Source of the DNA: Caenorhabditis remanei
Taxonomy: Eukaryota; Nematoda; Chromadorea; Rhabditida; Rhabditidae
Assembly (NCBI RefSeq): GCF_010183535.1
Contig: NC_071331.1
Location: 21,762,001 to 21,826,000 of the forward strand
DNA: 64,000 bases
Direction of reading: 5' to 3'
Positions 1 to 10,523 of the stretch are shown in pieces (within the stretch, counting starts at the first letter, position 1; the number at the start of each line of letters is the position of its first letter). The translations under genes and the position numbers were made by a program. The notes below the pieces were generated by a model. It made no database searches, was not told the DNA's origin, and was given only the letters and a program-made list of their open reading frames with translations.

Positions 1-365
1 TCCTTGGGGTGAGAGAGCCCTGCAGACAGAGAGACACACAGAGACCATCTCTTTGTCTTCAGGGTTTTTCAGTTCTTCACGTTCAATCAGGGTAATTAGA
101 CCACTCTACTCATCCATTATTGCTGTCTGGTTCCTTAATGATGGATATTCATTGTATTAGTGACTACGGTGGATGTAATAGTGAGATAAGAATCAAATTC
201 TTGGATGGACACCGGAGTAAATAAATATAATGCAGAGTATATCTACAAGAACCTCCAGCATATGACCTTGACAAAAAAAGAAAAGGATAGGGGTACGAAG
301 GAGTAGGACACCACCACAAGAAATCAGAAAAAAACTATTGCGTCGGAATCAGAGCTGTGCGGACT

Positions 366-1032
366 TACTAGGAAAGGTCATGTACTCAGTTTGGAGTTAT
401 GGAATGTGTCATATACCATTAGAAAGCTGAGAAAACGCCAATTCCAAATATATATTCAGTTTTTGCTCTTGAGACCTGGTATTCGAGAAAAACAAGGTCA
501 AAATTCGGCAAAAATGACAGATTAAACAAATTTTTTGCAATTTTCAAATCTTTGTAACTTTCTGAAAACATAACCAAATTTTTTGATTTTTGGACAGTCA
601 GACATTCGGACACACCGACAGACAGATAGACACCAAATTTGCGTTTTTGATACAGCATTAGGCTGATAAATCTTTTTTTTTTCAACGAAATTTTCGAACA
701 AAATAAACAATTTCAGCGTTTTTTTTTTTCAAATCTCTCTAACTTTTTGAAAACTCAACCAAATCTTATGATAAATATAACTTTGAAGGTCTTGACTTAG
801 TTCTTCATATAAACTACGTTCTAAGGTACTTGGAACCTCAAGCCTCAAGCATGTGACCTAAAAAGGTAATAATAATGTCCTACTTTCCCCAACTTTGACC
901 TCGTTTTTCTCGAACATCAGATCTCGAGGGCAAAAACTGAATATATATTTGGAATCAACGTGTTTTCAGCTTTCCAATGACATAGGTCTCGGCCCATAAC
1001 TCCGAACTGACTTCATGACCTTCCCTAGTTAG
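366..1032. repeat. Foldback element, family A (inverted repeat)
   Basis: The two ends are inverted copies of one sequence: the left arm starts near CTAGGAAAGGTCATG and the right arm ends in its complement near CATGACCTTCCCTAG. Each arm also holds a conserved block (GAATATATATT flanked by TTTTTGC). Related copies lie at 23.80-24.07, 31.01-31.17 and 60.99-61.37 kb, the last a near-perfect hairpin. No coding capacity is seen, so this is probably a non-autonomous element. Between 1 and 365 I see only AT-rich sequence and a GAGAGACACAGAGA stretch resembling the upstream end of the promoter module described at 3074. Confidence 0.7.
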
Positions 1033-1374
1033 AGATTCTATCGGAATGAAAATAAAGGTCATATAGTAACAAACGTAGACAACGTTTTACTAAACAATTT
1101 ATTAGCGGACTTTAAGTTTACAATGAATGGAATGTGAGCAACAAGAGGGAAAGTGGTCTCGGGTGATAATTGGTGCCAATGTCGGGAAATGCGGAAGACG
1201 AGAGAGCTGAAGAGGGGGGAGACGGCTGGGGAAGATAGGTTTTTGACCTGAAAATAGACTCATTCGGTAAGTAAAACATTCCTTATGGGTCTATCAAGGA
1301 AGCTTAAGGTTTTCAATGAATGCAAAATACAATAAATCGGTTCGCAGATGCATTTAGCAGAATTTTATTTTAGA

Positions 1375-2297
1375 CTAGGAATGTACTGAGTAGATAGTAT
1401 CAGGTGACAAATTCTTGAGTCGTTTGAAAGAGGACACTTCGAGAGCTTTCCTTGTTAAACATACCTCACGCAGATATCCCGGATAGACAGTTTCGGCTAG
1501 TTGTCCCCATTGGCGGATCACATCGATGCTGATTGGATGAATTGCAGATGGGAAGGTTGCGGCCGGATGTCTGCTTGAAATGTGACCGGCACATCGGGAT
1601 AAGTTGTCAAAATGCAACCAGCATACAGGGCATGTTCTGGCTTTTTTCATGGGATTCGAGCAATGCATGAGATAAAACATTGGTTCAGGTATGGCCGGTG
1701 GCGGGGGTGTAATACCGTAGCAATACGTGTTGACCTTCGAATGCGGGGTCTGGAAAGTGCAATGAACACTCCCGACAAAGGGATCTCCTTCTTCTTTCTC
1801 CATTGTACTCCTCCTTTCCCATTGTTCTCCATCCTTGTACTCCCTCCACGTCTCCAATTCCCTCGTCTCGGACCGGTGTTCCTTGGTGGGCTTCGTCTTG
1901 GGAAGCGTCTTCTTGCCGGGCTGCGGATTCTGAATGGTCCTCTGCCTGCCGGAAACTGCGCCATTGATCTTAGAGTGGATCTGGAAAATTTTATGTTTTT
2001 AGTTTCTTCCGACATGACTTTTCTTTGGCAATTTTCTTCTTTTGGAAATTCATTGTTCGCGAAAATCGAAAAATCCATTTTTGAACTTCCGCGCAAATGA
2101 TTTCCCGAGGTAGCCCAAGTGCGCTCTACTGCTCTTCTTGCAGTCCCCATCCTGCTCGTTGTCTTGCTGGGTTTGATGATTCTCTGCCTTGCGGCTTTTG
2201 TCGTGTATTTGATGACTCGTGGCCGATCGGTTGGATGTGTCGATTTCGACAGCGATATCGAGAGTGGAAAAGCGATCTTCCACGACGAGGCAACTAT
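1375..2297 (-). CDS. C2H2 zinc-finger protein, 3' exons (frame uncertain)
   Basis: Unnamed gene. The last exon (1980 down to the TAG at 1375-1377) follows a TTTTCCAG acceptor. It encodes a Lys/Arg/Glu-rich stretch, a proline run, then CPVC-x12-H-x4-H, a C2H2 zinc finger that would bind nucleic acid or protein. A tttatt (AATAAA on the minus strand) sits just after the stop. An upstream exon is likely at 2297-2087, after a CTTCTTCCAG acceptor, encoding a hydrophilic Ser/Gln/Asn/Asp-rich segment. Its best donor, at 2087-2086, does not keep the finger frame, so either I have the boundary wrong or there is an indel. The promoter-exon module at 3074 lies upstream on the same strand. Confidence 0.5.
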
Positions 2298-3073
2298 CTG
2301 GAAGAAGTTGAAGGATAAATTTGTTAATTGAGGATCGCCGTTCCCAGGAAAATTAGATTTTTTCCACATGTTTCCCTTCTCTGATCTCCTTTCTAAATCT
2401 CTCAACTTTTATTGTTACTTTTTTACTGCACTAATCTTATTCTTTTTGAGTTTTCTATGTTCAATTAAGCTAGACCTCTCTCCTTGTTCTTGCCTTCTCT
2501 TTCGTCGGGTATTTGAGGAGTGCCGATTTCCCCAGAATCTCTAGAAAATTTTTTTCTGAAAATCAACTGAAAATTGGTTTTTTCAAGTGGTCCTAAAGAT
2601 ATTTCGCGGCCAAAAAAGTGAATTTTTGGTGGTGCGAGGGTATGAAAAGTGATAGGTTTATGAAAATTTTTGTCTGGGGGTTACTTTGGGTTTGGAATCG
2701 ATTGGCATTCACAGATTTTTGATATCTTTTCTGGGTTTTCCAGAGCCCCCAAATTTGAGGGGGGTCCTAAAGATATTTCGCGAACTGTATCCCTGGTCTG
2801 TATGATCCATTAAAAGTTATCTTGTGGGACAGTTAGTTTTACTATGACACACTCTCAAAGGTTGGCGTTTTCAACTGAAAAAGGTAGCACCTAATATACT
2901 TTTGAGCGGTACTGTAACCCTGTTTCATAATTTTTTATTTCTCTTTTTTATGAACTTCTACTTTATTTTCTGTTTATGAACTTTTTATTTCTATCCCTTA
3001 AACAAATTTTCATGAATCTTTTCAATTCTGGGTATTCAATAATATTTTTTGAAAGCAGTTTCAGCTAACTTAC
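2298..3073. other. Non-coding gap
   Basis: AT-rich, with no convincing exon. At about 2795-2930 there is a half copy of foldback family C, recognisable by a stretch ending in a GGTACTGTA-like end. Confidence 0.4.
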
Positions 3074-3330
3074 CTGCCAATCTCAGTGCTCCATCAAAAA
3101 GATAACATAAATAACAGTAAAAATAGAAAATACTAGAAATCAATAATAATCAAGTGATAAAAGAGGGGACCTGCATAGCCGGTAGCTGGTCTTGAAGGCG
3201 ACAAATAAAATGATTGTGGGGAAAAAGAAAGAAAAGAGGAAGGAAGATAGTGGCTGACCCCCCCTCCCAGATTCTCTTCTACTCGTACACTGTCTCTGCG
3301 ACAAGGAGCACACTCATTAATCTCCAGTGC
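3074..3330 (-). promoter_or_regulatory. Promoter and first-exon module, copy 1
   Basis: Minus-strand module that recurs through the window. In promoter-to-exon order it contains a CT/GA-rich tract, an ACAGTGTACG-type core with an E-box-like or ACGTGAC element, a C-rich box (CCCCGCCCC in the best copies), a TTCATT block, CTAGTATGCCGGTC, and an A/T-rich exon start (GAATTCTAGTATTTTCT). It ends in a splice donor, here TTGGCAG|GTAAGTTAG at 3074/3073. No shared ATG is obvious, so the exon is probably mostly 5' UTR. The zinc-finger exons at 2297-1375 are next downstream. Confidence 0.6.
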
Positions 3331-3594
3331 ACCAGGGTATTGGAGAGGACACCTCCACGAGTAATCTGAGAACAGTTGTAGGGTCGGGACGACTGCTCGG
3401 AGCATTTGGAGGGCAAGATGTGCACAATTAAAAGTGTCGAAGAAAAAGCGTCAATAACTTGTCAAGAATTGGCGCCAAAATTTGAAATGCAGAGTTTATT
3501 TTGAATTTTTGCTAAAAAGACCAAGTTTTTGAAGTTTACAGTCTGTCTGTGTGTCTCTTTGTCCGAAACAGAGTTGAGCGGAATGCGGTTTTTG

Positions 3595-4272
3595 AGATGG
3601 CGGAAGGCGGAAGGCGGAAGGCGGAATGAACATTTTTTGGGCGGAAAGCGGAAGGCGGAAGGCGGAATTGAAAAATATCGGCGGAAAGCGGAGAGCGGAA
3701 GGCGGAAGGGAAAATTTTTTGGCGGAAGGCGGAAGGCGGAATGGAAAAAAATTCCAAAAGGCGGAAGACGGAATACAATGTCGCTTTCAAAAACACGATT
3801 TTGGTCTTATTTTGTAGTAAAAAACACTACATAGTTTAAATTTGTGTTAAATTTTGTTTTTAGGTGATCAAATTTTTCAAGCTGAGGAAAAAATCTTTAA
3901 ACAGCGGAAGGCGGAAGGCGGAAGGCGGAAGACGGAAGGCGGAAGACGGAAGGCGGAAGGCGGAAGGCGGAAGGCGGAAGGCGGAAGGCGGAAGGCGGAA
4001 GGCGGAAGGCGGAAGGCGGAAGGCGGAAGGCGGAAGGCGGAAGGCGGAAGGCGGAAGGCGGAAGGCGGAAGGCGGAAGGCGGAAGGCGGAAGGCGGAAGG
4101 CGGAAGGCGGAAGGCGGAAGGCGGAAGGCGGAAGGCGGAAGGCGGAAGGCGGAAGCGGAAGGCGGAAGGCGGAAGGCGGAAGGCGGAAGGCGGAAGGCGG
4201 AAGGCGGAAGGCGGAAGGCGGAAGGCGGAAGGCGGAAGGCGGAAGGCGGAAGGCGGAAGGCGGAAGGCGGAT
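3595..4272. repeat. GGAAGGC heptamer minisatellite
   Basis: Scattered units at 3600-3775, then a nearly perfect uninterrupted array of about 50 units at 3904-4272. The heptamer has no stop in any of the six frames, so long ORFs of (RRKAEGG)n or (LPPSAFR)n appear on both strands as artefacts. GACACACAGAC-type motifs flank it at about 3540-3570 and 4310-4375. Confidence 0.95.
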
Positions 4273-4877
4273 CAACTCTGCTCCGAAAATGCGTCGAACT
4301 GTGTTTTTGAGGACAAACCGACACACAGACAAGCAGTGAAAGTTTAAAAATGTCCGCCTGTGTGTCTGTATGTCCACAAAAACGCTAAAAATGAAGTTAA
4401 GGCCCGGATAAATAGTGCCGAAATTCAAAATTCAAAAATTTTCGATTTTTTTTTGCAAATTTTTGTCAAATTTTTGACTATGATTCAGAATTAGAAGATA
4501 GTCTGGGAAATCATTGAACATTTTTGATGAAAAATTGAAAACATTTATTTTTTTTAGTTCACCGCTCTGTTCTTTAAGACGATAGCAAATAGTCAATGAT
4601 ATTTCTAGCTCAAATTTGTATATCGATTAAATTGAAAAAAATAGGGCCCAAAGTATTGAAAACTGAAAGATGCATCTGAAAAAGTCTGTAGAATCACAAA
4701 CAAATAACTTTATGTGTGAAAATAATGGTTTGACTACAATAATTTTCAATATGATTCGTAGAATCGAAATTTTCAGATGTTCCGTGCCTTCTTGTGCCAA
4801 TTGAAACATGAATGTTGCTGGATACGCTTTGAGTTCTTTCTTTTTCGTTCTCTAAAGTTATTGATTATGATATACAT

Positions 4878-5320
4878 ACAATACCGGACAAAAAGCTTTT
4901 GTCTTTTTCAGCTGAAAATGCCCAGCTTTAAGAGTTCGTCATGGTAAAACTAACTGTCCCACAAAGTAGATATTTATGGTATCAAACAGACCAAGAGTAG
5001 ATCTTTATTTTTGTAGTTGACAACTTTTTTGTACGGACACTCCTTAGCAAGTTACATATTGAGAAAATAATTTCTATCTCAAATCGACCAATTTCAGTGC
5101 AAAATAGTGCGATTTTTAAGCTGTCGTCTTAAAATTACCATAACTCTCTAGGGATAGCTTGTACAAAAAAGTTGTCAACTACAAAAATGAATCTCTATTC
5201 TTGGTCTGTTTGATACCGTAAATAGTTATTTTGTTAGACAGTTAGTTTTATCATGACGAACTCTTAAAGTTGGGCATTTTCAACTGAAAAAGGCAAAATT
5301 TGATAGCTCCGGTACTGTAT
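4878..5320. repeat. Foldback element, family C, copy 1
   Basis: Inverted repeat with ends close to ACCGGACAAAAAG and a GGTACTGTA terminus. Internal symmetric blocks include TTGTAGTTGACAACTTTTTT and its complement around the centre. Copies at 12.40-12.85, 20.72-21.16 and 25.47-25.92 kb share the internal blocks. Non-coding. Confidence 0.8.
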
Positions 5321-5388
5321 CTTGAGTGAAAGTACAAAACTTACCAGCATGAAGAAATGAGTTGGAATCTAGACGAAAAACTTTCTGA

Positions 5389-5902
5389 TCATTTGATGAA
5401 CTTCATCTCCACAGATCTTTTGACGGTTCGAAGCTCAATTTCTTCGGTAAACGGCAATTCCATTTCTCCCCAGAAAATTCGGAGTACACCAAACTGAAAT
5501 TATTGAGACAGTTATATCACCGGGGACGAGTCTAAAAATAACTCTTTTTGACGTCTTTGTTAGCATCATCTTGATTTGATCCCTTGCTTCCAGAGACGCG
5601 TTTGGGTTCAGACGTTGCCACGAAGCGTAAGCCGAAATACAGCAAATTTGTGAATTCACGATGATAATCACTCAACATCGGGTTATAGTAGGTCCCGAAA
5701 GACAAAAGTTCAATAGAAACCTAGTTTCTGAGAATCAATTCAAATTTGTGAATTCACGATGACATTGGTTACATCCGGCGTGTTGAGAGTCTTGTTGTCA
5801 CATTGTTTGTGGAAGGACTGGCAACAAATTGAACAGTCAAGCATTTCTTCATAGTTCCGGTCCATCGCCAAATATTGATCCGAGAATTTCCAGACGCTCA
5901 TT
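5389..5902 (-). CDS. RING-like cysteine protein, probable gene remnant
   Basis: After a TTTTTCAG acceptor at 5903 an ATG (5901-5899) opens 53 codons with a LDCSICCQSF core: two CxxC-type pairs plus His, like the start of a nematode RING finger (E3 ligase-type zinc domain). This frame stops at 5742-5740, where a 21-bp block is repeated about 98 bp further on. Entering the second copy of the block instead gives a continuing frame at 5671-5500. A last exon, 5493-5389, follows a TTTCAG acceptor and reads MELPFTEEIELRT to a TGA. The module at 6607 is upstream on the same strand. The local duplication has probably broken the gene. Confidence 0.5.
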
Positions 5903-6107
5903 CTGAAAAATCTTATTCATAATAATTTTTCTAGGAAATACCGGTTTTTTTGTTGCGTTTTTCTCTTTTTTTCATGGCGCCCTTGGCCCATTAATACCAA
6001 AAAATTGAGAGGCCGGTTGGGGCGCCATTGGCGCGTTTTATCACTGAAAAACGGAAAAGCGCGAGATACGGCTAGGGGACGCCTTTTTTCAATTTTCAAG
6101 ATTCTTT

Positions 6108-6382
6108 CACTTTGGACAAACAGACACACAGTCATGTCTATCTGTGTGTCTGTTTGTCCAAAAATTTTGATTTTTTGACCAAATTTTTGCATTTTCAGAA
6201 AAAATTCGCAGTTTTCCCCTTCTTTTTGGATATATGTATGTTGTTCGGCCATGTTTTAGTCATTTTCAGTCGGTCTGTGCGTCTGTTTATCCGAAAACTT
6301 GTCGAAAATAGACACACCGACACACAGACAGACAGTGAACGTTGGAAAACGTCGGTCTGTGTGTCTGTATGTCCAAAATTAA
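6108..6382. repeat. GACAGACACACAGAC hairpin cluster
   Basis: A short perfect hairpin at about 6112-6163 (GGACAAACAGACACACAG opposite its complement) and a second inverted pair at 6265-6375. The same motif occurs near 585-640, 3540, 4310-4375, 27.39-27.45 and 35.18-35.28 kb. No coding role is seen. Confidence 0.75.
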
Positions 6383-6606
6383 ACAAAAAATGCTTGAAGT
6401 TCTCTGAAAACAAGTAGCATGACCGTTTTCTACAGACCTCGTTCATGATATTTTTGATTTTTTGATTTTTTGACACCGCCCACTTTTGAAACTTGGGACG
6501 CGGAACTGTAGAGCTTTTTTTCAGCAAAAAAAATAGAAAAACATTAAACTTGGGCGGCGCCGAAATCTCTAGGCCGGAACTTTTTAATTTCGATGATACC
6601 ACTCAC

Positions 6607-6835
6607 CTCCAATAATCAGCAGAATCAATAAAAATAGAAAAAAAACTAGAATTCAAAAAGAATCAATAAAGAAGAGAAAGAGATCGGCCCGCATTCCGTT
6701 AGCAGTGCCTTGAATACAACTGAATTGAGTATTGGGAGAGAAAAGAAGAAGAAAGAAGAAGGACAGATGGGGAGAGGGGGCTGGCCTTCAGACTCTCTTC
6801 GTCACATACACTGTCTCACCATGACTGTCCAAAAG
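6607..6835 (-). promoter_or_regulatory. Promoter and first-exon module, copy 2
   Basis: Same block order as copy 1. The first exon ends TTGGAG|GTGAGTGG at 6607/6606. The RING-like remnant at 5902-5389 is the next coding sequence on this strand. Confidence 0.6.
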
Positions 6836-7124
6836 TGGGAGGAGGGGCAGGGACCGCGAAGAGTCTAGTTTTTCTTGAAACTGCGAAGTCGATGACGGAC
6901 GGGAAAGCCGCGAGGCACGCTAGTAGATCTTTATATCCGACAGCCCTGGCAAAGAGGAACCCCGGGAATGGAGAAATTTGTGGATGATGTTGAGGCTTGC
7001 TTGGTAACAGCTCTCTACAGATCATCGCCCTGCAACCACGCAAACTAGGGGGATCTGCGGATGATTCAGTACTAAAATCAGTACTGTAGAGAAATAACTG
7101 TACCTTGCTTGACCATACCCGAGT

Positions 7125-7260
7125 TGTGGGAAAGTTATTTGCGCATGTCTAGACAGTGCATGTGACGAGGAGGGTTATGGGTTTTGAAGGTCAGGGCAGC
7201 GCCTCTCTGTCCCCTTCCCACTTCTTTTCGCCTTCACACAATTCATTTCTATGTCTGACA
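7125..7260 (+). promoter_or_regulatory. Inverted partial promoter module
   Basis: The core blocks (GTCTAGACAGTGCATGTGAC, a C/T-rich box and the ACACAATTCATTTC block) appear in plus orientation, opposite to most copies. The first exon and donor are missing, so it is probably a truncated copy. Confidence 0.5.
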
Positions 7261-7589
7261 GAAAGCAACCTCATAATGCAAAAAAACATATTCTTGAATT
7301 TTCAAATTCTTTTTTAAGATTCCTTCAAAAACAGTAATTTTGGATTTAATCGTTTCTTTATTCCACTATTCAGAAAACCAGATTTCATCACAATTTAGTA
7401 ACAATCAGTCAGTTATTTTTATTTATTTTTGAGTTGTGCATTAATTACAAGAAAAAGAGCAAGATAACAGGCAGAAATAAAACAAAACAGGAAAAGAAAA
7501 ATCAAGTCAAATGGATGGGAAAACAGGAACAGGAAGAAAAGGAAAACAGGATAATAGATAGACTGTATGGTTTTTGGGAAATGGGAAGA

Positions 7590-7688
7590 ATAGGGGCTGA
7601 CAAGTAGTAGGTGACGTTCATCATCTCATTTTTGGTCCAGTCGGTGTCATTTGACAATTACTGTATATCGAGTTGGACGAACGGTTCC
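7590..7688 (-). pseudogene. Argonaute PIWI-domain fragment (worm AGO-like)
   Basis: After a TTTTCCAG acceptor the minus strand reads GTVRPTRYTVI and then, in a shifted frame, NDTDWTKNEMMNVTYYLSAP. This matches the order and spacing of the conserved late PIWI motif of Argonautes (GT..P..Y.V..nd..wt..el...ty.L). A missing base near 7655 breaks the frame between the two halves, so this copy is not functional as written. The sequence runs into an A/T-rich tail with AATAAA-like signals near 7420. The module at 7914 lies upstream. No other Argonaute exon is seen here. Confidence 0.55.
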
Positions 7689-7913
7689 CTGGAAAACACA
7701 TTTTAGTTTAGAACAGACTTGTCACGGGCCCGGGGTTCAAAATTTCGAAATTTTTTGTTTGTTTTTTTCCAAAAATGACGAATGTTTGCGTATACTTCAG
7801 AATAGTCTAAAATTCGCTAGTTATGCATCACGAAAAACTGAAAAACATATTTTTTCTGATTTTAGCCGTATTTTTTCACAGTTAAAACATAAAATACACT
7901 CACCGCTCAGGCT

Positions 7914-8275
7914 CCAGAAGTACTCCGAAAAATAACAGCAAAAAATAGAAAATACTAGAATTCAAAAAGAATCAAAAGAAGGAAGATAGAGACTCGCATA
8001 GCCGGTAGCGTGTCATTCGAAGGCAAATGGAGAAATTGTGTATTGGGAGAAAAAGAGACAGAGGGGGGGGGGGGGACTGACCTTCAAAACCCATGACTCT
8101 CTCCATCATGTGTACTCTCTCGACACGCGCAAAAAACTGTCCGAGAGGTGAGAGAGACAGGCAGAGATGCCACAAAAAGTGAAACACCAAATTATTCATC
8201 TGAAACTTTCTGCGTCTCTCTATCCCTCTCTCCCTCCCAATATGTGTCCCCATCATTCATTCCCTTGTTTTCCCA
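7914..8275 (-). promoter_or_regulatory. Promoter and first-exon module, copy 3
   Basis: The exon ends GAGCG|GTGAGTG at 7914/7913. It contains a long C-run on the minus strand near 8067-8085 and a conserved TCTCTCACCTCTC-like stretch. The PIWI fragment is next downstream. Confidence 0.6.
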
Positions 8276-8504
8276 TGGCCGGTATGTGTTCTGGCCTTCC
8301 CGTTTTTGATTTTCTGTGAATTTTCTATGTTACGAGTGGCACTTCTGTCATTTGGTACAATTATTACGTATCTGGATCAAAATATCTCCTCGAAACCGCA
8401 TTTTATGCTTTATGGAGACGTTGATGCAGACGAAACATATACATGTGGCGATGAAGGTATGTAATAGAATTAGAAGCCACTAGGTTTGCGTTCATTTTCA
8501 GCGT

Positions 8505-8981
8505 GACGATTGGCCCAAATTCAAGTTCATCTAGATTTGTCTTCATGGCAAGGCGGTGTATACAAAAGGATTGCTGGAATCAAAAGATGTCTCTCTTCGA
8601 ATTGGATGAGCTGATTATTCTTCTCTAAGAAACCGAAGCCATCATCAACGATCGCCCACTCAGAACAGTGAATACGGACTCGGATTTTCAACCTCCGCGA
8701 CCATATTTTTCGTTCATAAAAACAAACGACGAACTAAGTTACTGTTGGCTGACGAGAATTTTGACGTTTCTTCCCTTGCCAATACGTATGCGACTTTTGT
8801 AGAAAGCTGGATGAGCCTGAGCTCCATCACTGCAAAACTACGACAACGATGGAACAAAAAGTATCTTCAACTACTTCAAGAAAGAACTCAAAAGGAACAT
8901 TGTCAAGATGCTAAAACCGTTCAGATGATGTCTCAATTCAATGCTACTGTCCTCATCGAAGACGACGGTCACAAGTCATGA
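8505..8981 (+). pseudogene. BEL/Pao retrotransposon integrase C-terminal remnant
   Basis: In mixed frames the plus strand reads WQGGVYKRI, then AIINDRPLRTV, then RQRWNKKYLQLLQERTQKEH and a VLIEDDG segment. This is the order found at the end of BEL/Pao polyproteins (integrase C-terminal region with the RW..EYL..LRER motif). Stops and shifts occur between segments. The last piece is open at 8745-8981. No LTRs were identified; a degraded copy is likely. Confidence 0.7.
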
Positions 8982-8984
8982 CTC

Positions 8985-10523
8985 GGATAACAGAAGTACG
9001 ATTAAGATGGATTTTTGTAGTGTAGTTAGTTATGGTGATATTCTAGAATCTATAGGGTGATAATTTATGACAATATGTATATTTATTGCACTGTTGGCTT
9101 ATATGATAATCAATTGGTGTATAAGTCAGCGATGTAACTGTTATTATGTACTTCTTTTGTAAATTGGGATTTCTTCTCTCTGCTGGACTTATATATATAT
9201 ATTTTTCCCAATAAATTGGAATTATACATTCTTAAAGAGTGTTCGAGTTAATTCTTTGATAAATCAAGAACCACAAACTGACACTAAAAAGCTTTTCAGT
9301 GTTAAAAAAACATAACGTACCGGAAGAAACACTATTTCTTCTATTGATGAAAACGTCGTTACATCCGAAGAATATGAGGATGGTCTGGAAGGAATTGGAA
9401 TCACTCCAAATATGATCAAAGTAACGGCGTCAAAAACTTTGGTATGTTTTCATTCGGTATTATAGTGTTACACACGAAAATTTTGAAGAGCTATGGCTTC
9501 CCCGAGTTTTCCGCCAATAAAATAGTTATCGAAACTCTCCCACTCCGCCGTCTTACACATTCATGTAGAGGACTTGAAGGTGTTTCAAATAATTTTTTAA
9601 CGATCTTGTTGTGATAAAATTTTTGTTTTTTGTGCGACATCCACTATCTTGACGATGTTCGCGAAAATTTCAGCTTCTGAGCTCTGCTTCACATTCTCGA
9701 CCTTGTCAACGTCTTTATCAATTTCAGCAATTGGTAATAACAGGACAAGAGAAGCTATATGTAGATCATAATATGTATAGTATTCCATCCCACAGAAGTC
9801 AATGACATCCTGCATACAAACATACACCTACAGGAAAATTATGAAGTCACACCTTAATTGAAGGCCAGCTTAATAATCGTTTCCATCCGAAAATCGGTTA
9901 AGTCGATTATCTGAAGGTTTGTGAATCAGGAATCGTATGAATGTCAAGTCTTCATAGAGGCTGTGTGATGCAACAAACTCGGTGAAAACGTGGATGTGAG
10001 CAAAAATAGGACCTACAAAAAATCAGTCAAAACCTTTTTTTCTAAAAATATCGGAAAATTTTTGAAAAAAAACGTGTTTCAGTACTGAATTTCTGATCCG
10101 GGAGAAATATTTCCGGACCGTTGCAAGTCGCGCGTTATGTGTCCAAGTATCTGATTTCATTAAACGAGGACCGTTTGGTTGAAATAGCGAAAAGGGAAAA
10201 CCGTTTTGTTGATTTGTTATAAAAAAACAACAACATTTACGAAAATAACAAATTTTACATAAATTATCTTCACATTCTGGGAGAAATGAGACATTCAAAT
10301 TTGGACATTTAAAAAAGGAGGAAATCAATCAATCGGTTATCATAAGAAAGTACTTTTCGGATTCTTCGTTTGCGCCTCCGCGAATTGCGACAGATGAAGT
10401 CACGATAGTCATTTGGGAACCTAGACATCATCGCGTCCAGAACTGTATCCGCAATAAGTGGCTTCAATAAGGAGACGTGCATCCGATCATCAACAATCAT
10501 CGTCGTTTTCCAGACCCTTCTCA
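8985..10523. other. Gap with weak coding traces
   Basis: Three traces could be exon relics, none recognised. On plus at about 9340-9448, a hydrophilic reading ends at GGTATG. On minus at about 10010-9960, a CSHPRFH motif resembles the CAHPRFH exon at 27.1 kb. On minus at about 10500-10320, a basic amphipathic reading includes NSRRRKRRIRK. The rest is AT-rich. Confidence 0.25.

Noticed and set aside
2119..2331. Plus-strand ORF with a strongly hydrophobic first half and a charged tail, like a single-pass membrane protein
   Set aside because: A TGA lies just upstream in frame, there is no ATG start, and it is antisense to the zinc-finger gene exon that has better splice signals and a module upstream. 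A T-rich antisense strand easily reads as hydrophobic.
1612..2405. Plus-strand 162-codon and minus-strand 252-codon ORFs
   Set aside because: Both are shadows of the zinc-finger exon frame; neither shows a motif, and the 252-codon frame passes through a likely intron.
3854..4428. Long ORFs on both strands over the heptamer array
   Set aside because: They exist only because a stop-free 7-mer is read in every frame. No start context or exon signals.
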